Assembly: GCF_000723885.1 (NCBI RefSeq)
Contig: NZ_CCDG010000042.1
Location: 51,029-115,028, forward strand
DNA length: 64,000 bases
Reading direction: 5' to 3'
DNA from: Paenibacillus camerounensis
GTDB lineage: Bacteria; Bacillota; Bacilli; Paenibacillales; Paenibacillaceae
Shown here: positions 25,898-35,430 of the stretch, one piece after another
Layout: each line of letters opens with the position of its first letter
Numbering within the stretch: position 1 is the first letter of the stretch
Notes under the pieces: model-generated
Told to the model about the DNA's origin: nothing
Database searches by the model: none
Seen by the model: only the letters and a program-made list of their open reading frames with translations
Position numbers and translations under genes: made by a program

Positions 25898-26998
25898 TCA
25901 GTTTGGGCTTGGTGCAGCTGTATACTCCACGTGACTTGAAAAGGACGGGCTGTTCGGCACGATCAGGACATGCGTAATTCCCGGGTACATTAAAGCTTCA
26001 GTTCCATCCGTTTTCACAAAACGGATCATGTCATCCGGCTTCCGTGCCCATTTGCCTGTAAGGACTGTACCGCGCTGGAATAGCATTGCTTCACCGCCAA
26101 GCTCCACATCAATCTGCAGCCGCCCGACATCATCCAACACCTTATGGTCTGCCCCAATGACCAAGATATTAGCCGCTTCCACCGGATTATTATTGTTAAG
26201 GTCCAAATGCGCTTTACCGTTGACAGAACGGGCATAGCTCCGGCGCTCCGTATCATATTTATAGCCTACCGTATAACTCTGCAGCAGAAAATGAATACTC
26301 AGCTCCGCTGCTGGCGCTCCTTCTGTAGGGAGGTAATCAGGATCAGTGAACACATAAGACGGGACCCCGATGCTTGCGGAGTAGCCCAGCTTATCAGCCC
26401 CTTCCAGCAGCTTGGCTGCATTGCTGTACAGGTTATGCGGCGCCTTCCGCTCCTTATCACGCCAGAAATACGCGCCGGCATTGCCGATCTCATCCATATC
26501 CGCCTTCTTCTGCCGCTGCAGAATAGCATAAGCCGCAGGACTGCCTCCGGCATGAACTGTCACTCCGCCAAAGCTCTCTCCGAGATCCAGCAGATAGGGG
26601 CGGATGCTGCGGATCGGGCCGATTTTGACCACACCGGTGTGGCTCTGGAAAATGCCGATCAGCCGTGTAATCCCGCCCTCCGCCAGTACCTCGTAGAGCA
26701 CATCCGCTTCACTGATGCCGGACTGCGGCCGGGCGGCGGGCGCGTTATTGATCATAACGGCCAGCGGGCGCGGCAGGCTGCCTTCCTCCACCGGCAGACC
26801 CGTCAGGCCGGAGACCTGCCTCGCGGAAGGAGCCTTCGTCGGCGAAGCTTCCGGCAGCGCGCTTGGCAGCGGTGATGCAGAGGCTGCTGGCGTCGGAGCC
26901 GCTTCCGGCGCTGTGTTTCCGCCGCCGCAGGCGGAGAGCAGCATTGAAGCAAGCATAAGCCCGGTAAGCAACCGGGAAGCATTGCGGTTTATCATCAT
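25898..26998 (-). CDS. YerB-like DUF3048 lipoprotein
   Basis: This 366-residue exported lipoprotein has the lipobox LLSAC at about residues 20-24, an Ala/Pro/Ser-rich linker to about residue 60, then the DUF3048 domain (LPRPLAVMINNAPAARPQSGISEADVLYEVLAEGGITR) and its C-terminal part. B. subtilis YerB belongs to the same family; function is unknown. The ribosome site is GAGGAGG. It is monocistronic. Confidence 0.88.
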   Translation of the reverse strand: MMINRNASRLLTGLMLASMLLSACGGGNTAPEAAPTPAASASPLPSALPEASPTKAPSARQVSGLTGLPVEEGSLPRPLAVMINNAPAARPQSGISEADVLYEVLAEGGITRLIGIFQSHTGVVKIGPIRSIRPYLLDLGESFGGVTVHAGGSPAAYAILQRQKKADMDEIGNAGAYFWRDKERKAPHNLYSNAAKLLEGADKLGYSASIGVPSYVFTDPDYLPTEGAPAAELSIHFLLQSYTVGYKYDTERRSYARSVNGKAHLDLNNNNPVEAANILVIGADHKVLDDVGRLQIDVELGGEAMLFQRGTVLTGKWARKPDDMIRFVKTDGTEALMYPGITHVLIVPNSPSFSSHVEYTAAPSPN

Positions 26999-27079
26999 TT
27001 CTGTTATTCCTCCTCAAAATCTGGAACCGCTTCCTCTATTTAAGCATAGCCTGTCCCCTTTGTCTTGAAGGAGACCGCA

Positions 27080-27115
27080 AAAAAAGGATACAGCCTCTAT
27101 ATCGGCCATATCCTT
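27080..27115 (-). terminator. Terminator of the dioxygenase gene
   Basis: AAGGATA (27084-27090) pairs with TATCCTT (27109-27115); on the minus strand it runs into seven T residues. Confidence 0.8.
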
Positions 27116-27132
27116 AGCTTATGTTATTAATG

Positions 27133-27909
27133 TTAATCGACCATCCAGCAATTCAGGCTTAGTGTTCCGTACTGGTAGGCCTGAATCATCAGCTGCGCCT
27201 GCCTGCCGGCATCAGCTGTGCCCATAATGTAGAAGAGCGGGACAAAATGCTCCTTGCCATAGGATGGAACGGCAGCCCGCACATGCGGCGCCTTCTGCTC
27301 ATAGGCGAACAACGCGGGCAGATCCCAGTTCCGGAGGCCTTCGGCCAGCCACTCATCGAACTCCAGAGCCCACGGCTCAGGCTGGTCATCTTCCTTCAGG
27401 AGCCGCAGATTGTGAACGAGTCCGCCGCTGCCCAGCAGGAGAATCCCTTCCTCACGCAGCGGAGCCAGCATCTGACCGATCCTGTACTGCTCCTTCGGCG
27501 AACGCAGAGAATCAACAGATAAAGCCACGACCGGAATATCGGCCTGCGGGAACATTTTGCTTAGAATCACCCATATACCATGATCCAGGCCCCGGCCCAA
27601 AATAGGCTGATGGGAGAGGTTCCCTTTGCTGAACAGCTCCGAAATCCGGCTGCTCAGTGCAGGATCACCCGGGGCCGGGTAAGCCAGCGAGTACATTTCC
27701 TCCGGAAACCCATAGAAATCATGCTGCGCTTCATGCTGTGCATCTACCGTAATCAGCTGCTCAGGACTGTCCCAGTGTGCCGAGAAAACAACAATCCCCC
27801 GCGGCCTTTCCAGATCCTGTCCAAGGCGCTCCAGAAAGCGGGTGTATTCATTATCCTCCATTGCCAGGAGCGGGGAGCCGTGCGCGATAAAAAATGCCGG
27901 TAATTTCAT
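27133..27909 (-). CDS. DODA-type extradiol aromatic ring-opening dioxygenase
   Basis: This 258-residue protein matches the DODA/YgiD family of class III extradiol dioxygenases. Candidate metal-binding histidines are visible in FIAHGSP (near residue 10), FSAHWD (near 45) and LDHGIWVILS, with another in KEHFVPLFY. The physiological substrate of bacterial members is uncertain. It is followed by a clear terminator and stands alone. Confidence 0.85.
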   Translation of the reverse strand: MKLPAFFIAHGSPLLAMEDNEYTRFLERLGQDLERPRGIVVFSAHWDSPEQLITVDAQHEAQHDFYGFPEEMYSLAYPAPGDPALSSRISELFSKGNLSHQPILGRGLDHGIWVILSKMFPQADIPVVALSVDSLRSPKEQYRIGQMLAPLREEGILLLGSGGLVHNLRLLKEDDQPEPWALEFDEWLAEGLRNWDLPALFAYEQKAPHVRAAVPSYGKEHFVPLFYIMGTADAGRQAQLMIQAYQYGTLSLNCWMVD

Positions 27910-27992
27910 AGGAGCCTACCTCCATATCCCAGTATATGGTCTGCTCCTTTATTTTAACGCTTATCGTTAGGGAATGCGAGCAGCGGCACGCA

Positions 27993-28823
27993 TCAGATCA
28001 TCCAGTTCTGCCACTCCTGCTGCAGATGCTCCTGCTGATTCATCCATTCCTTGGTCCGCTTCAGCACCTGATCCTGGGCAGGACCTGACGAGAAGGTATG
28101 ATCCGCCTGGAAAATAATCTCCTTGTCGCAGCGCCCCTCCGGACGGGTCCAGAACAGCTTCTGATAGAGAAACGCGTAATCGACGGGGATAATCTCATCT
28201 GAAGTACCGTGGATAACCAGCACATCCCCGCTGAATTTGCCTGCCTCCTGGAACGGCTGGAAGGCCGCCAGGGAATTGAAATATACAGGAGTAAAGGAAT
28301 AGCCTGCATAGTCGGCGGCACCTTCCTTGACGGAGCGGTCATAGGCGTCTCTGCCTACAATCTTGACTATGTCGTTGAACGGGTAGCCAACCGCGGCCCA
28401 CAGCACCAGATTCTTCACCCGGCGGTCACGCGCAGCCGTCAGAAGTGCAACTGCCCCGCCAAGGCTGTGGCCGATCAGTGTTACACGCTGCGGATCAATA
28501 TCTGCAGAGCCGATTCCGTAGTCCAGCACCGCCCGGGTCTGGGCAATCAGCGACTCAATGTCCTGGCTTCCATAATTCCCGGTGCTCTCACCGCAGCCTG
28601 CATAATCAAAGCGGATGACCATGTATCCGTCACTGGCCAGCTCACGCGCCGCCTTTACAAAAATCCGGTCTACACCAATCCGGTTGCCCACGAACCCGTG
28701 GCAGATCACGGCCAGCGGCACCCGGTCCTTGCAGCGTCCGGTAGCTCCCTTGTCCCGTGATGGATAATGTATGCTCGCAGTAAGCTCTTCCTGTTCATAC
28801 CGGATAACGATATTCCGCTCCAT
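27993..28823 (-). CDS. Alpha/beta hydrolase
   Basis: This 276-residue cytosolic hydrolase shows the nucleophile elbow GHSLGG (Ser), the oxyanion HGFVGNR early on, a catalytic Asp in IHGTSDEIIP and His in QADHTFS. It resembles BAAT/cinnamoyl-esterase-like hydrolases. I chose ATG 28823 behind GAGGAGGATAC; the frame is open 9 codons further without a site. A near-consensus promoter and an operator-like palindrome lie upstream. Confidence 0.85.
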   Translation of the reverse strand: MERNIVIRYEQEELTASIHYPSRDKGATGRCKDRVPLAVICHGFVGNRIGVDRIFVKAARELASDGYMVIRFDYAGCGESTGNYGSQDIESLIAQTRAVLDYGIGSADIDPQRVTLIGHSLGGAVALLTAARDRRVKNLVLWAAVGYPFNDIVKIVGRDAYDRSVKEGAADYAGYSFTPVYFNSLAAFQPFQEAGKFSGDVLVIHGTSDEIIPVDYAFLYQKLFWTRPEGRCDKEIIFQADHTFSSGPAQDQVLKRTKEWMNQQEHLQQEWQNWMI

Positions 28824-28843
28824 TGCCGTATCCTCCTCTAAAA

Positions 28844-28856
28844 GAAACACTGTTTC
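28844..28856. promoter_or_regulatory. Palindrome in the leader of the hydrolase gene
   Basis: GAAAC-ACT-GTTTC lies between the promoter and the ribosome site, a typical repressor position. No adjacent regulator gene is seen. Confidence 0.45.
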
Positions 28857-28899
28857 AATGTTGTATTATTCCGATTAACTTAGTATGATTAATATCTTT

Positions 28900-28927
28900 A
28901 TTATACTTTTTGCATTTCCTTTGTCAA
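28900..28927 (-). promoter_or_regulatory. Promoter of the hydrolase gene
   Basis: On the minus strand consensus TTGACA (28922-28927), a 16-base spacer and consensus TATAAT (28900-28905). Confidence 0.8.
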
Positions 28928-28983
28928 CAGTATTACATTAATGCCGCCGGCAGACAAGTTCACCTTGAAGCTCCTCATCCGGC

Positions 28984-29022
28984 ACAAAAAAGCCCCTTCC
29001 GCTCCACCGGAGCACAAGAGGC
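28984..29022 (-). terminator. Terminator of the small acidic protein gene
   Basis: On the minus strand an interrupted stem with inner CTCC/GGAG and outer GCC/GGC ends in TTTTTT (28985-28990 as A). Confidence 0.7.
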
Positions 29023-29048
29023 GAATAATTCATAACCGGCCGGCTGTT

Positions 29049-29249
29049 TCAGTCGTAGCTGTTGTGAAACATATCATGGGTTTCCTGCCGGCCTTCCCAG
29101 TCCTCAAAGCCTGTCACAGTCTCTTGTCCCGCCGCATCCCATAGGCTGAAGCCGTCCGAGCCTCCCCAATCGCCGACTCCGCTGTTCTCTGCAGGCGCGA
29201 AGCCGTCTCCGCTGAATGACCCTGCCTGTTGTTTATCCTTATTATCCAT
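29049..29249 (-). CDS. Small acidic hypothetical protein
   Basis: This 66-residue protein begins MDNKDKQQ and is rich in Gly, Asp, Glu and aromatic residues (WGGSDGFSLWD), with no membrane segment or signal. I chose ATG 29249 behind GGGTGG; a frame extending to 29309 is less likely. A dedicated terminator follows, supporting expression. I do not recognise the family. Confidence 0.55.
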   Translation of the reverse strand: MDNKDKQQAGSFSGDGFAPAENSGVGDWGGSDGFSLWDAAGQETVTGFEDWEGRQETHDMFHNSYD

Positions 29250-29349
29250 AACGCCACCCGCCCCTTCCTCCTGCCTGTTTGTGAAGCTAATCACAAGATT
29301 AGTGTTCACTCTTCCAAAATAGATTATTCATACTGCAGGAGGGTTGTCC

Positions 29350-29379
29350 TTGCACACAGCAGCCGGGCAAACGTATACT
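29350..29379 (+). promoter_or_regulatory. Promoter of the DUF1129-like gene
   Basis: TTGCAC (29350-29355), an 18-base spacer and TATACT (29374-29379). Confidence 0.55.
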
Positions 29380-29432
29380 CTAGGTTGAAGGCTTTGCGTT
29401 TACACCCTATTCTGGAGGTTTATAATTCAGCT

Positions 29433-30095
29433 ATGAAAGTTAAAGCTATGATTAAGGAAAATAACGCCCTGCGCGAGCAGATGACCCCTTTTAACCGTTC
29501 TTATTTTGAGGATATGATTCTGGCTATGCGGGCAAGCCGCGTAGAGCGGGTCCGGGCGGAGGAGCTGCTCCTGGAGGCCGCCGCACTGCTGCTACAGGGA
29601 CAGAGTAAAGGCAGAAGTGCCAAGCAGATTTTCGGGGAACATCCGGAGGATTATTTCAAAGATATTATGGGCAGTGCCCCAAGTCGGCCTGAACGAAGCA
29701 GACGGAACTATTATTTAATGATTGCCTGGACCGCCCTGACCCTAATGTTCTCGGTGCTGGCAGCCGGCGGGCTTATAATGAAGGGGATCGGCGGCAACGC
29801 GGATCTTTTCGGCAAAGTGAGCGTTTTTACACTGATTATAGTGGGATTCGGCTCAATTGTCCTGATGGAGCTGCTGCTACGGTGGATGTCCTCCCTGTCC
29901 GAGAATGATGCGCCGAAGCCTGCAACCTTTAATATCAAGGCCCTTGGCATCTATATCGTTGTAGCTGTCGTTGTTATATTTGCAGGTGTTTTTCTGGATA
30001 ATCTGTTTCCGGTCATTACAGTCTCACCCTGGGTTAGCCTGGCATTAGGCGCAGCCGGAGGGCTTGGACTGAAACTTATATTCTTCAGATCCTAG
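29433..30095 (+). CDS. DUF1129-family membrane protein
   Basis: This 220-residue protein has a charged cytosolic N-terminal half (about residues 1-95, including KQIFGEHPEDYFKDI) and four hydrophobic segments in the C-terminal half, as in DUF1129 proteins. Start ATG 29433 is 14 bases from GGAGG at 29414-29418, a long spacing; ATG 29448 is an alternative. The next gene starts 40 bases downstream and may be co-transcribed. Function is unknown. Confidence 0.75.
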   Translation: MKVKAMIKENNALREQMTPFNRSYFEDMILAMRASRVERVRAEELLLEAAALLLQGQSKGRSAKQIFGEHPEDYFKDIMGSAPSRPERSRRNYYLMIAWTALTLMFSVLAAGGLIMKGIGGNADLFGKVSVFTLIIVGFGSIVLMELLLRWMSSLSENDAPKPATFNIKALGIYIVVAVVVIFAGVFLDNLFPVITVSPWVSLALGAAGGLGLKLIFFRS

Positions 30096-30135
30096 AATTC
30101 TTATTCCATTCCGTACTCTACAGGGGGAAACTTCC

Positions 30136-31062
30136 ATGAAGAAGCATAGCATTCTACTGACTGCACTGGCCTTCATTCTCGGCCTGTCTGCTGCTAATTC
30201 CGCTCAAGCCGAAGGCACAGGTGCCGGAGCCTCCAAGGCTGCCGCATCAGCCACAGGCAGCAGCCATACCCAGGCGGTTTATACAGCCGCCTTGCCGCTG
30301 CTTACTGACTCCGGAAAGCTGCCTCAGGCAGTACGCTATATCAACAGCAATATTTATGCTGTTACCCCTTATCAGGCTACTGTTCTGGTCCTGAAGCTGG
30401 AGAACGTGCACAAGGCCGGGCTGAAGGTTTGGGAGAGCAAATTCAATAACAGCGCTGTACAGCGCAGGCTCGGCTCCCTCTACACGGCGGGCGCAAGTAT
30501 GGCTAAGCTTGCCGAGAGTACAGACGACAGCAGCCTGCGCACTCTGCTCCAAGGAGCCGGAGAGAGCGGGTATAAGCTGGAGACGGCGGAGGGCACTTTT
30601 TTCCCGGTGATTGATTATGCAGCCTACCGCAAGTATAAGCTGTACGTCACAAGCGATATCCGGGATTACATCACGATAATGGCTGCTGAGTCTGCGCTCC
30701 CCTCCTCTAAGGATAACGGGCTGGTCATCGGCTGGTCTGAGGTGGCTGCCAGAGCGCTCAGCCAGGAGCAGTTCGTCCGGACCCATCCGAAGTCCAACCG
30801 TATAGCTGCGGTCAAGCAGCTGTACACGATGTATGAGACCGACACCTTCTATGGTCAGAACAATACACCGCTCTTCCATTATGACAGTCTGGAGATGGAT
30901 CTGGAGGCCCAGAAGGCTTACAGCAGCATTCTCTCCAAAAACACCGGAAGCAGCCCCTTCCTGGATAAGCTTGAAGGCTTTATGAAGCTGCTGAAGGAGA
31001 ACGGCTTCAAGCTGGACGACGCTGTGGAGAGCTACAGGAAGGCAGAGGTGCCTGTATCCTAG
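30136..31062 (+). CDS. Secreted hypothetical protein
   Basis: This 308-residue protein has a signal peptide (hydrophobic core about residues 6-20, cleavage expected after AQA near residue 25) and an Ala/Ser-rich mature start. The rest is helical and charged, without a lipobox, wall-anchor motif or recognised domain. The ribosome site is GGGGGAA. It sits 40 bases behind the DUF1129-like gene and ends before a bidirectional terminator. Confidence 0.65.
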   Translation: MKKHSILLTALAFILGLSAANSAQAEGTGAGASKAAASATGSSHTQAVYTAALPLLTDSGKLPQAVRYINSNIYAVTPYQATVLVLKLENVHKAGLKVWESKFNNSAVQRRLGSLYTAGASMAKLAESTDDSSLRTLLQGAGESGYKLETAEGTFFPVIDYAAYRKYKLYVTSDIRDYITIMAAESALPSSKDNGLVIGWSEVAARALSQEQFVRTHPKSNRIAAVKQLYTMYETDTFYGQNNTPLFHYDSLEMDLEAQKAYSSILSKNTGSSPFLDKLEGFMKLLKENGFKLDDAVESYRKAEVPVS

Positions 31063-31101
31063 CTTAGGAAGAGACCCGGGCTTATTCCTGCCCTTACAAA
31101 G

Positions 31102-31144
31102 AAAAGGCCCGCCTGCGGAGTATTCTCCTCAGACGGGCCTTTTT
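31102..31144. terminator. Bidirectional terminator
   Basis: AAAAGGCCCG (31102-31111) pairs with CGGGCCTTTTT (31134-31144), flanked by A and T runs. It separates the secreted protein gene from convergent ilvA. Confidence 0.9.
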
Positions 31145-31148
31145 TCTG

Positions 31149-32411
31149 CTAGATCAGCATATTGTATAAATTCGGTTCCTTATTGATCTCGGTATAATCG
31201 ACGCCCTTCTGCTTCATCCGCTCAATCAGCGGCTCATAATCCTCACGCTGGAACAGCTCGATACCGACAAGCGCCGGTCCGTTCTCTTTATCATTTTTCT
31301 TCGTATACTCGAACCGGGTAATATCATCATCAGGACCGAGCACCTCGGCCAGGAATTCCTTAAGCGCTCCGGCACGCTGCGGGAAGTTAACCATGAAGTA
31401 ATGCTTAAGCCCTTCATAGATCAGTGAGCGCTCCTTAATCTCCTGCATCCGGTCAATATCATTGTTCCCGCCGCTGACGATACACACAACCGTCTTGCCG
31501 CGGATCTGATCACGGTACATATCCAGTGCCGCAATTGTCAGCGAGCCGGCCGGCTCAACAACAATTGCATTCTCGTTGTACAGCTCCAGAATGGCCGTGC
31601 ATGCTTTGCCCTCAGGTACCTTGACCACATCATCAAGGTGACGGGAACAGATGTCAAAGGTCAGGCCGCCGACACGCTTAACAGCCGCGCCGTCCACAAA
31701 TTTATTAATCTCACTAAGGGTAACCACCTCACCGCGCTGCAAGGCTTCACTCATGGAAGCTGCTCCTGTAGGCTCCACTCCGATAACCTTTGTAGCCGGG
31801 CTTACGGTCTTCACATAGGTAGCTACACCTGCAGCCAGACCTCCCCCGCCAATCGTAACGAACACAAAGTCCGCCGGCTTGTCCAGGCTTTCCATAACCT
31901 CCATGGCAATCGTGCCGTTACCGGCAATAATCCGCGGCTCATCAAACGGATGAATCAGGGTCATGCTATGATCAATGCAAGCCTGTAGTGCTTCCTCATA
32001 GGCATCATCAAAGGTATCCCCTTTGAGAATAACCTCTACGAATTCGCCGCCGAAGCGCCGGACCTGCTTAATCTTCTGGTTAGGAGTTGTACTTGGCATG
32101 TAGACCTTGCCTTTAATCCCTAGTGCTTTGCAGGAATACGCTACACCCTGCGCATGGTTGCCTGCGCTTGCACAGACGATTCCCTTGGCTCTATCCTCAG
32201 CAGACAGGCTGCGGATCATATTATAAGCTCCGCGAATCTTGAAGGAACGGACAATCTGCAAATCCTCGCGCTTTAAATATACATTACAGCCGTATTTGGC
32301 CGACAGCACCGCATCCAGCTGAAGCGGTGTACGGACAATGACCTCCCGCAGCACATGGTGTGCCCGCACAATATCTTCCATTCCTACGATCCGGTCTTCG
32401 CCGTCTCTCAT
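31149..32411 (-). CDS. ilvA: Threonine ammonia-lyase (threonine deaminase)
   Basis: This 420-residue enzyme converts threonine to 2-oxobutanoate, the first step of isoleucine synthesis. The PLP lysine is Lys58 in RSFKIRGAYN, the phosphate-binding loop is GGGGLAAG, and a short ACT-like regulatory domain occupies about residues 325-420, as in the short (YgdL-unrelated) firmicute IlvA. I chose ATG 32411, one codon inside a TTG, behind GAGG. No T-box leader is visible in the 167 bases upstream. Confidence 0.92.
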   Translation of the reverse strand: MRDGEDRIVGMEDIVRAHHVLREVIVRTPLQLDAVLSAKYGCNVYLKREDLQIVRSFKIRGAYNMIRSLSAEDRAKGIVCASAGNHAQGVAYSCKALGIKGKVYMPSTTPNQKIKQVRRFGGEFVEVILKGDTFDDAYEEALQACIDHSMTLIHPFDEPRIIAGNGTIAMEVMESLDKPADFVFVTIGGGGLAAGVATYVKTVSPATKVIGVEPTGAASMSEALQRGEVVTLSEINKFVDGAAVKRVGGLTFDICSRHLDDVVKVPEGKACTAILELYNENAIVVEPAGSLTIAALDMYRDQIRGKTVVCIVSGGNNDIDRMQEIKERSLIYEGLKHYFMVNFPQRAGALKEFLAEVLGPDDDITRFEYTKKNDKENGPALVGIELFQREDYEPLIERMKQKGVDYTEINKEPNLYNMLI

Positions 32412-32528
32412 CAAGTTCCTCGCCTCACTGTCTCTATCTTAAATTTTTGCTTCTTGTAACATACTCTCCCAAAGACATTTTATCAAGTACTGTCTGCTCC
32501 CGGCAATACTCCAGCCCGCTCCAAGCTC

Positions 32529-32563
32529 AAAAAACCAGCTTCGCGCGTTCACGGCGAAGCTGG
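32529..32563 (-). terminator. Terminator of the chemoreceptor gene
   Basis: CCAGCTTCGC (32535-32544) pairs with GCGAAGCTGG (32554-32563); on the minus strand six T residues follow. Confidence 0.85.
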
Positions 32564-32581
32564 CTAAAGAACTTACAGCGG

Positions 32582-34762
32582 TTAAGCTTTGAAGCGGGAC
32601 ACAGCCTGCTGCAGCTGAGCCGAGCTGAGCTTGATGTCTTCCATCTCGGCGACGATTCCGCCTGATTTGCCGATAATCTGCTCTGCCTGGACAGCGATGC
32701 TGCCGGCCCCTGCAGCCCCCTCATTCGTAGCACTGCTGGTCTCCGCAATAGCTGTCAGCATACTCTGGATGGAGGCGAGCAGCTGTTCAGAGGTCGCACT
32801 GAAGTCCGTTACCAGCGCCTCAATATATACAGCATCTTCGCTGTAACGTTCGCCGGTCTCCTGCATGGAGTCATAATCCTTGCGAACCTGGCCGCCCATG
32901 TAGCGCAGCATATTTTCCGCCCCGTCTACCAGCTTGGCAACAGCGTCTACTACTGCCTCTGTAACATTCTGAATCTCGGAAACGGTCTCGCGTGAGGTAT
33001 CAGCCAGCTTACGGATCTCCTCCGCTACAACGGCAAACCCGCGTCCCGCATCGCCTGCTCTGGCTGCTTCAATCGAGGCATTGAGCGACAGCAGGTTGGT
33101 CTGGGCGGCAATTTCAAGAATAGCCCCGGACAGCAGCTGAATCTGGGCTATTGACTTGGACTGCTCAATTGCACTGCGCAGCTTCTCTTCACTCTGGCCG
33201 TATACTGCATCCGCCTGCATCCTTGAAGCGGCAGCCGCTTCCTTCAGCCTGTCCGCACGTTCATTAATCCGGCCGGCTGCCTCGGCGCCTTCCTGGGCTT
33301 TGCGGGCAATCCCGTTCACTGCATGCTCAATCTCATCTGTACTTGCATTCATCTCCTGCATTGAGGCTGCCGTCTGCTGCATCCCGGCAGACAACTCCTC
33401 GGTAATCGCCGAGATTTCCGAGATGCTTCCATCCAGCGCAAATACATTTTTCTCCGTATTGTCGAGCGCTCTGGAGATACTGCCTGAGCTCATCTTAATA
33501 TCCTGAATCAGCTTCTGCTGGGTTGCAATCATCTCGTTAAAGCCGTCGGCGAGCAGCCCGATTTCCCCCTTGGCCGTTACCTTAGCCCGCACTGACATAT
33601 CACCGGTCATCGCAGTCCGGAATGCTGCCGTCAGGATTGGAATCTGCCTCAGAATACTATTCGAGACAAAATAGAGCAGCACAGACATTACGGCCACAGC
33701 GCCGATAACCGCCATCAAAAAGATCAGCTTGAAGGTCGTCAGAACCTTCTCCGCATCCGCCCGGGGAACAATCAGCGCAACCGACCACTGACCCTGCACA
33801 GCAGGAGCATAGGAAACATAACTGTCCGTACCGTCAATATCCGAGGTAATTACATTTGCCCCCCACTGGACCATTTTATCGCCGACAGCCTTCCAGTCCG
33901 GACCGAGATCCCCCATGGTCTTGAGCAGAATATTATCAGGCTCCGGATGATAGATGAACGTTCCGGTCTTATCAATCAGAATCGCAAATCCGCTGCCGTT
34001 GTAATTGAACTCACTCAGGGCCCGGGTAATCTGCTCCGTTGAAATATCCACCCCGGCTACCCCGATCAGCTTGCCGGCATTATTCTGAATCGGCGCAGTG
34101 ACACTCACAACCATTTTTCCTGAGCCTGCATCAATATAAGGATCGGTTACCGTCACCCGGTTATTCCGGGCAGTAGATGTATACCAGCTGCGCTCCTTCA
34201 TATTGAAGTCGGCCGGAGGCTCGAATTCAGCCTGGGTAATCACCTTGTTCACCGCATCCAGTCCAATATAGACATTAAGCAGGTTCTTATTGCTGTTCTT
34301 GATCAGATTAAGTGTCTCAATGAGCTCGATATAGCCGTCTGTCGTCTTCACCGTATCGGCTGATTCCACATTGCTGATAAAATCACGGATATAACTATTG
34401 GCATTCAGCAGCTCCACACTTTCTGAGGCTGGCTGAAGCAGGTCATTGACCTTTACGTTGATCTTTTCCTTTTCGTAGGATAGCGAGCTGTTCAGATCCT
34501 CAACAATGATCTGCTTGGCATTGCTATAGATAACCAGAGCTACAGCAACAATAATGACGACCACCGACACAATGACTGACAAGAACAGCTTCCCCCGGAT
34601 GCCCATATTGCGGACCGGTTCAATCAGCGATTGCAGCGTGGAGAGCGGCTTGGCTGCCCCCTTTGAATACCCTGCGGCGGGTTTCCCCTGCCCGTCCACA
34701 GCCAATAGTTCCGGCTTTTGCCCCTTCTTGCTCTTCTCTTGCTTATTTTTTCTTAGTGCCAT
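32582..34762 (-). CDS. Methyl-accepting chemotaxis protein with dCache sensor
   Basis: This 726-residue chemoreceptor has a first membrane helix near residues 57-83, a long extracellular dCache-type sensor (to about residue 350, containing GVAGVDISTEQI and the pocket signature WYTSTARNN), a second helix near 350-370, a HAMP domain, and a signalling domain with the hairpin tip SIEAARAGDAGRGFAVVAEEIRKLA. The dCache pocket often binds amino acids. The ribosome site is GGGGGGAG. It is monocistronic. Confidence 0.9.
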   Translation of the reverse strand: MALRKNKQEKSKKGQKPELLAVDGQGKPAAGYSKGAAKPLSTLQSLIEPVRNMGIRGKLFLSVIVSVVVIIVAVALVIYSNAKQIIVEDLNSSLSYEKEKINVKVNDLLQPASESVELLNANSYIRDFISNVESADTVKTTDGYIELIETLNLIKNSNKNLLNVYIGLDAVNKVITQAEFEPPADFNMKERSWYTSTARNNRVTVTDPYIDAGSGKMVVSVTAPIQNNAGKLIGVAGVDISTEQITRALSEFNYNGSGFAILIDKTGTFIYHPEPDNILLKTMGDLGPDWKAVGDKMVQWGANVITSDIDGTDSYVSYAPAVQGQWSVALIVPRADAEKVLTTFKLIFLMAVIGAVAVMSVLLYFVSNSILRQIPILTAAFRTAMTGDMSVRAKVTAKGEIGLLADGFNEMIATQQKLIQDIKMSSGSISRALDNTEKNVFALDGSISEISAITEELSAGMQQTAASMQEMNASTDEIEHAVNGIARKAQEGAEAAGRINERADRLKEAAAASRMQADAVYGQSEEKLRSAIEQSKSIAQIQLLSGAILEIAAQTNLLSLNASIEAARAGDAGRGFAVVAEEIRKLADTSRETVSEIQNVTEAVVDAVAKLVDGAENMLRYMGGQVRKDYDSMQETGERYSEDAVYIEALVTDFSATSEQLLASIQSMLTAIAETSSATNEGAAGAGSIAVQAEQIIGKSGGIVAEMEDIKLSSAQLQQAVSRFKA

Positions 34763-35190
34763 AGGGCTCCCCCCTTTTTCTAAATATGAGCCGACCGTAC
34801 CCTCTTATGAAATTATCCAGTTGTTTTCGACTTATTTCTGCTTATTTCTGCAAAAAAACTCTTTATCCCTTTACCGTTTTACCTTGAGCTGTGAAAATAC
34901 TGTGACCATGTCAGGTTTTTTCATAAAAATCCATGTTTAAATAAACTTTTCCAGATAAAAAGTCCGCTGCATTAGCTGATTTATCGGTAAAAGGAGGCTT
35001 TCATTGAATATGATGTAAGGTTTGTTGTCAGGGGTAGACCTAAGGTGGAACGGATGTGCGGCTTAAGCAGTGTATGGGGCCATTAGGGGGAAGGGTGCAG
35101 AAGCGGCAAAAGACTAGTCCTCTTGTTGTGCAAACGTTTTGCCGCTGCTACATAAAAAAATTTCACACGCTATGTATCCGGGGGGGGCGT
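34763..35190. other. Intergenic region with short repeats
   Basis: This 428-base gap holds an exact 10-base tandem repeat CTTATTTCTG at 34831-34850 and a perfect inverted repeat AGCGGCAAAA / TTTTGCCGCT at 35102-35111 and 35137-35146. The latter lacks a T-run. No gene or riboswitch was recognised. Confidence 0.5.
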
Positions 35191-35430
35191 TTAGCTGAAG
35201 CTCAGCTGACGCGGCTGTTCAACCCGGGTAGCCTGGGCGGCCGGGGACTTACTGCGCAGGGCTCCCATAGCACGTCTGAAGCAATACCGGTTGTATTCAT
35301 TTATAAGTTCATCGAGTACCATCGATTGATGGAGCACCACGGGATGTAAGAGATCGAATTGCTGTTCAAGCTTGTTCAGCTTATAGCGTGCCTGCTCAAT
35401 ACTGTGCTTCATACATTCTGAATCTTTCAC
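35191..35430 (-). CDS. Spo0E-like aspartyl-phosphate phosphatase
   Basis: This 79-residue protein carries the Spo0E family signature SxxLDxLIxxY (Ser36, LDELI 39-43, Tyr46) in a two-helix hairpin. The family dephosphorylates Spo0A~P and delays sporulation. The start is GTG 35430, with GGAGG 8 bases upstream. The C-terminal tail of about 25 residues is unstructured and variable, as is usual. Confidence 0.8.
   Translation of the reverse strand: MKDSECMKHSIEQARYKLNKLEQQFDLLHPVVLHQSMVLDELINEYNRYCFRRAMGALRSKSPAAQATRVEQPRQLSFS

Noticed and set aside
32412..32581. T-box leader for ilvA
   Set aside because: Only about 170 bases are available and they contain the terminator of the chemoreceptor gene; no T-box core motif was seen.
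34831..34850. CRISPR-like or regulatory repeat
   Set aside because: Only two 10-base units with no spacers; too short for any array.
35102..35146. Terminator after the Spo0E-like gene
   Set aside because: A perfect 10-bp stem, but with a 25-base loop and no T-run on either strand.
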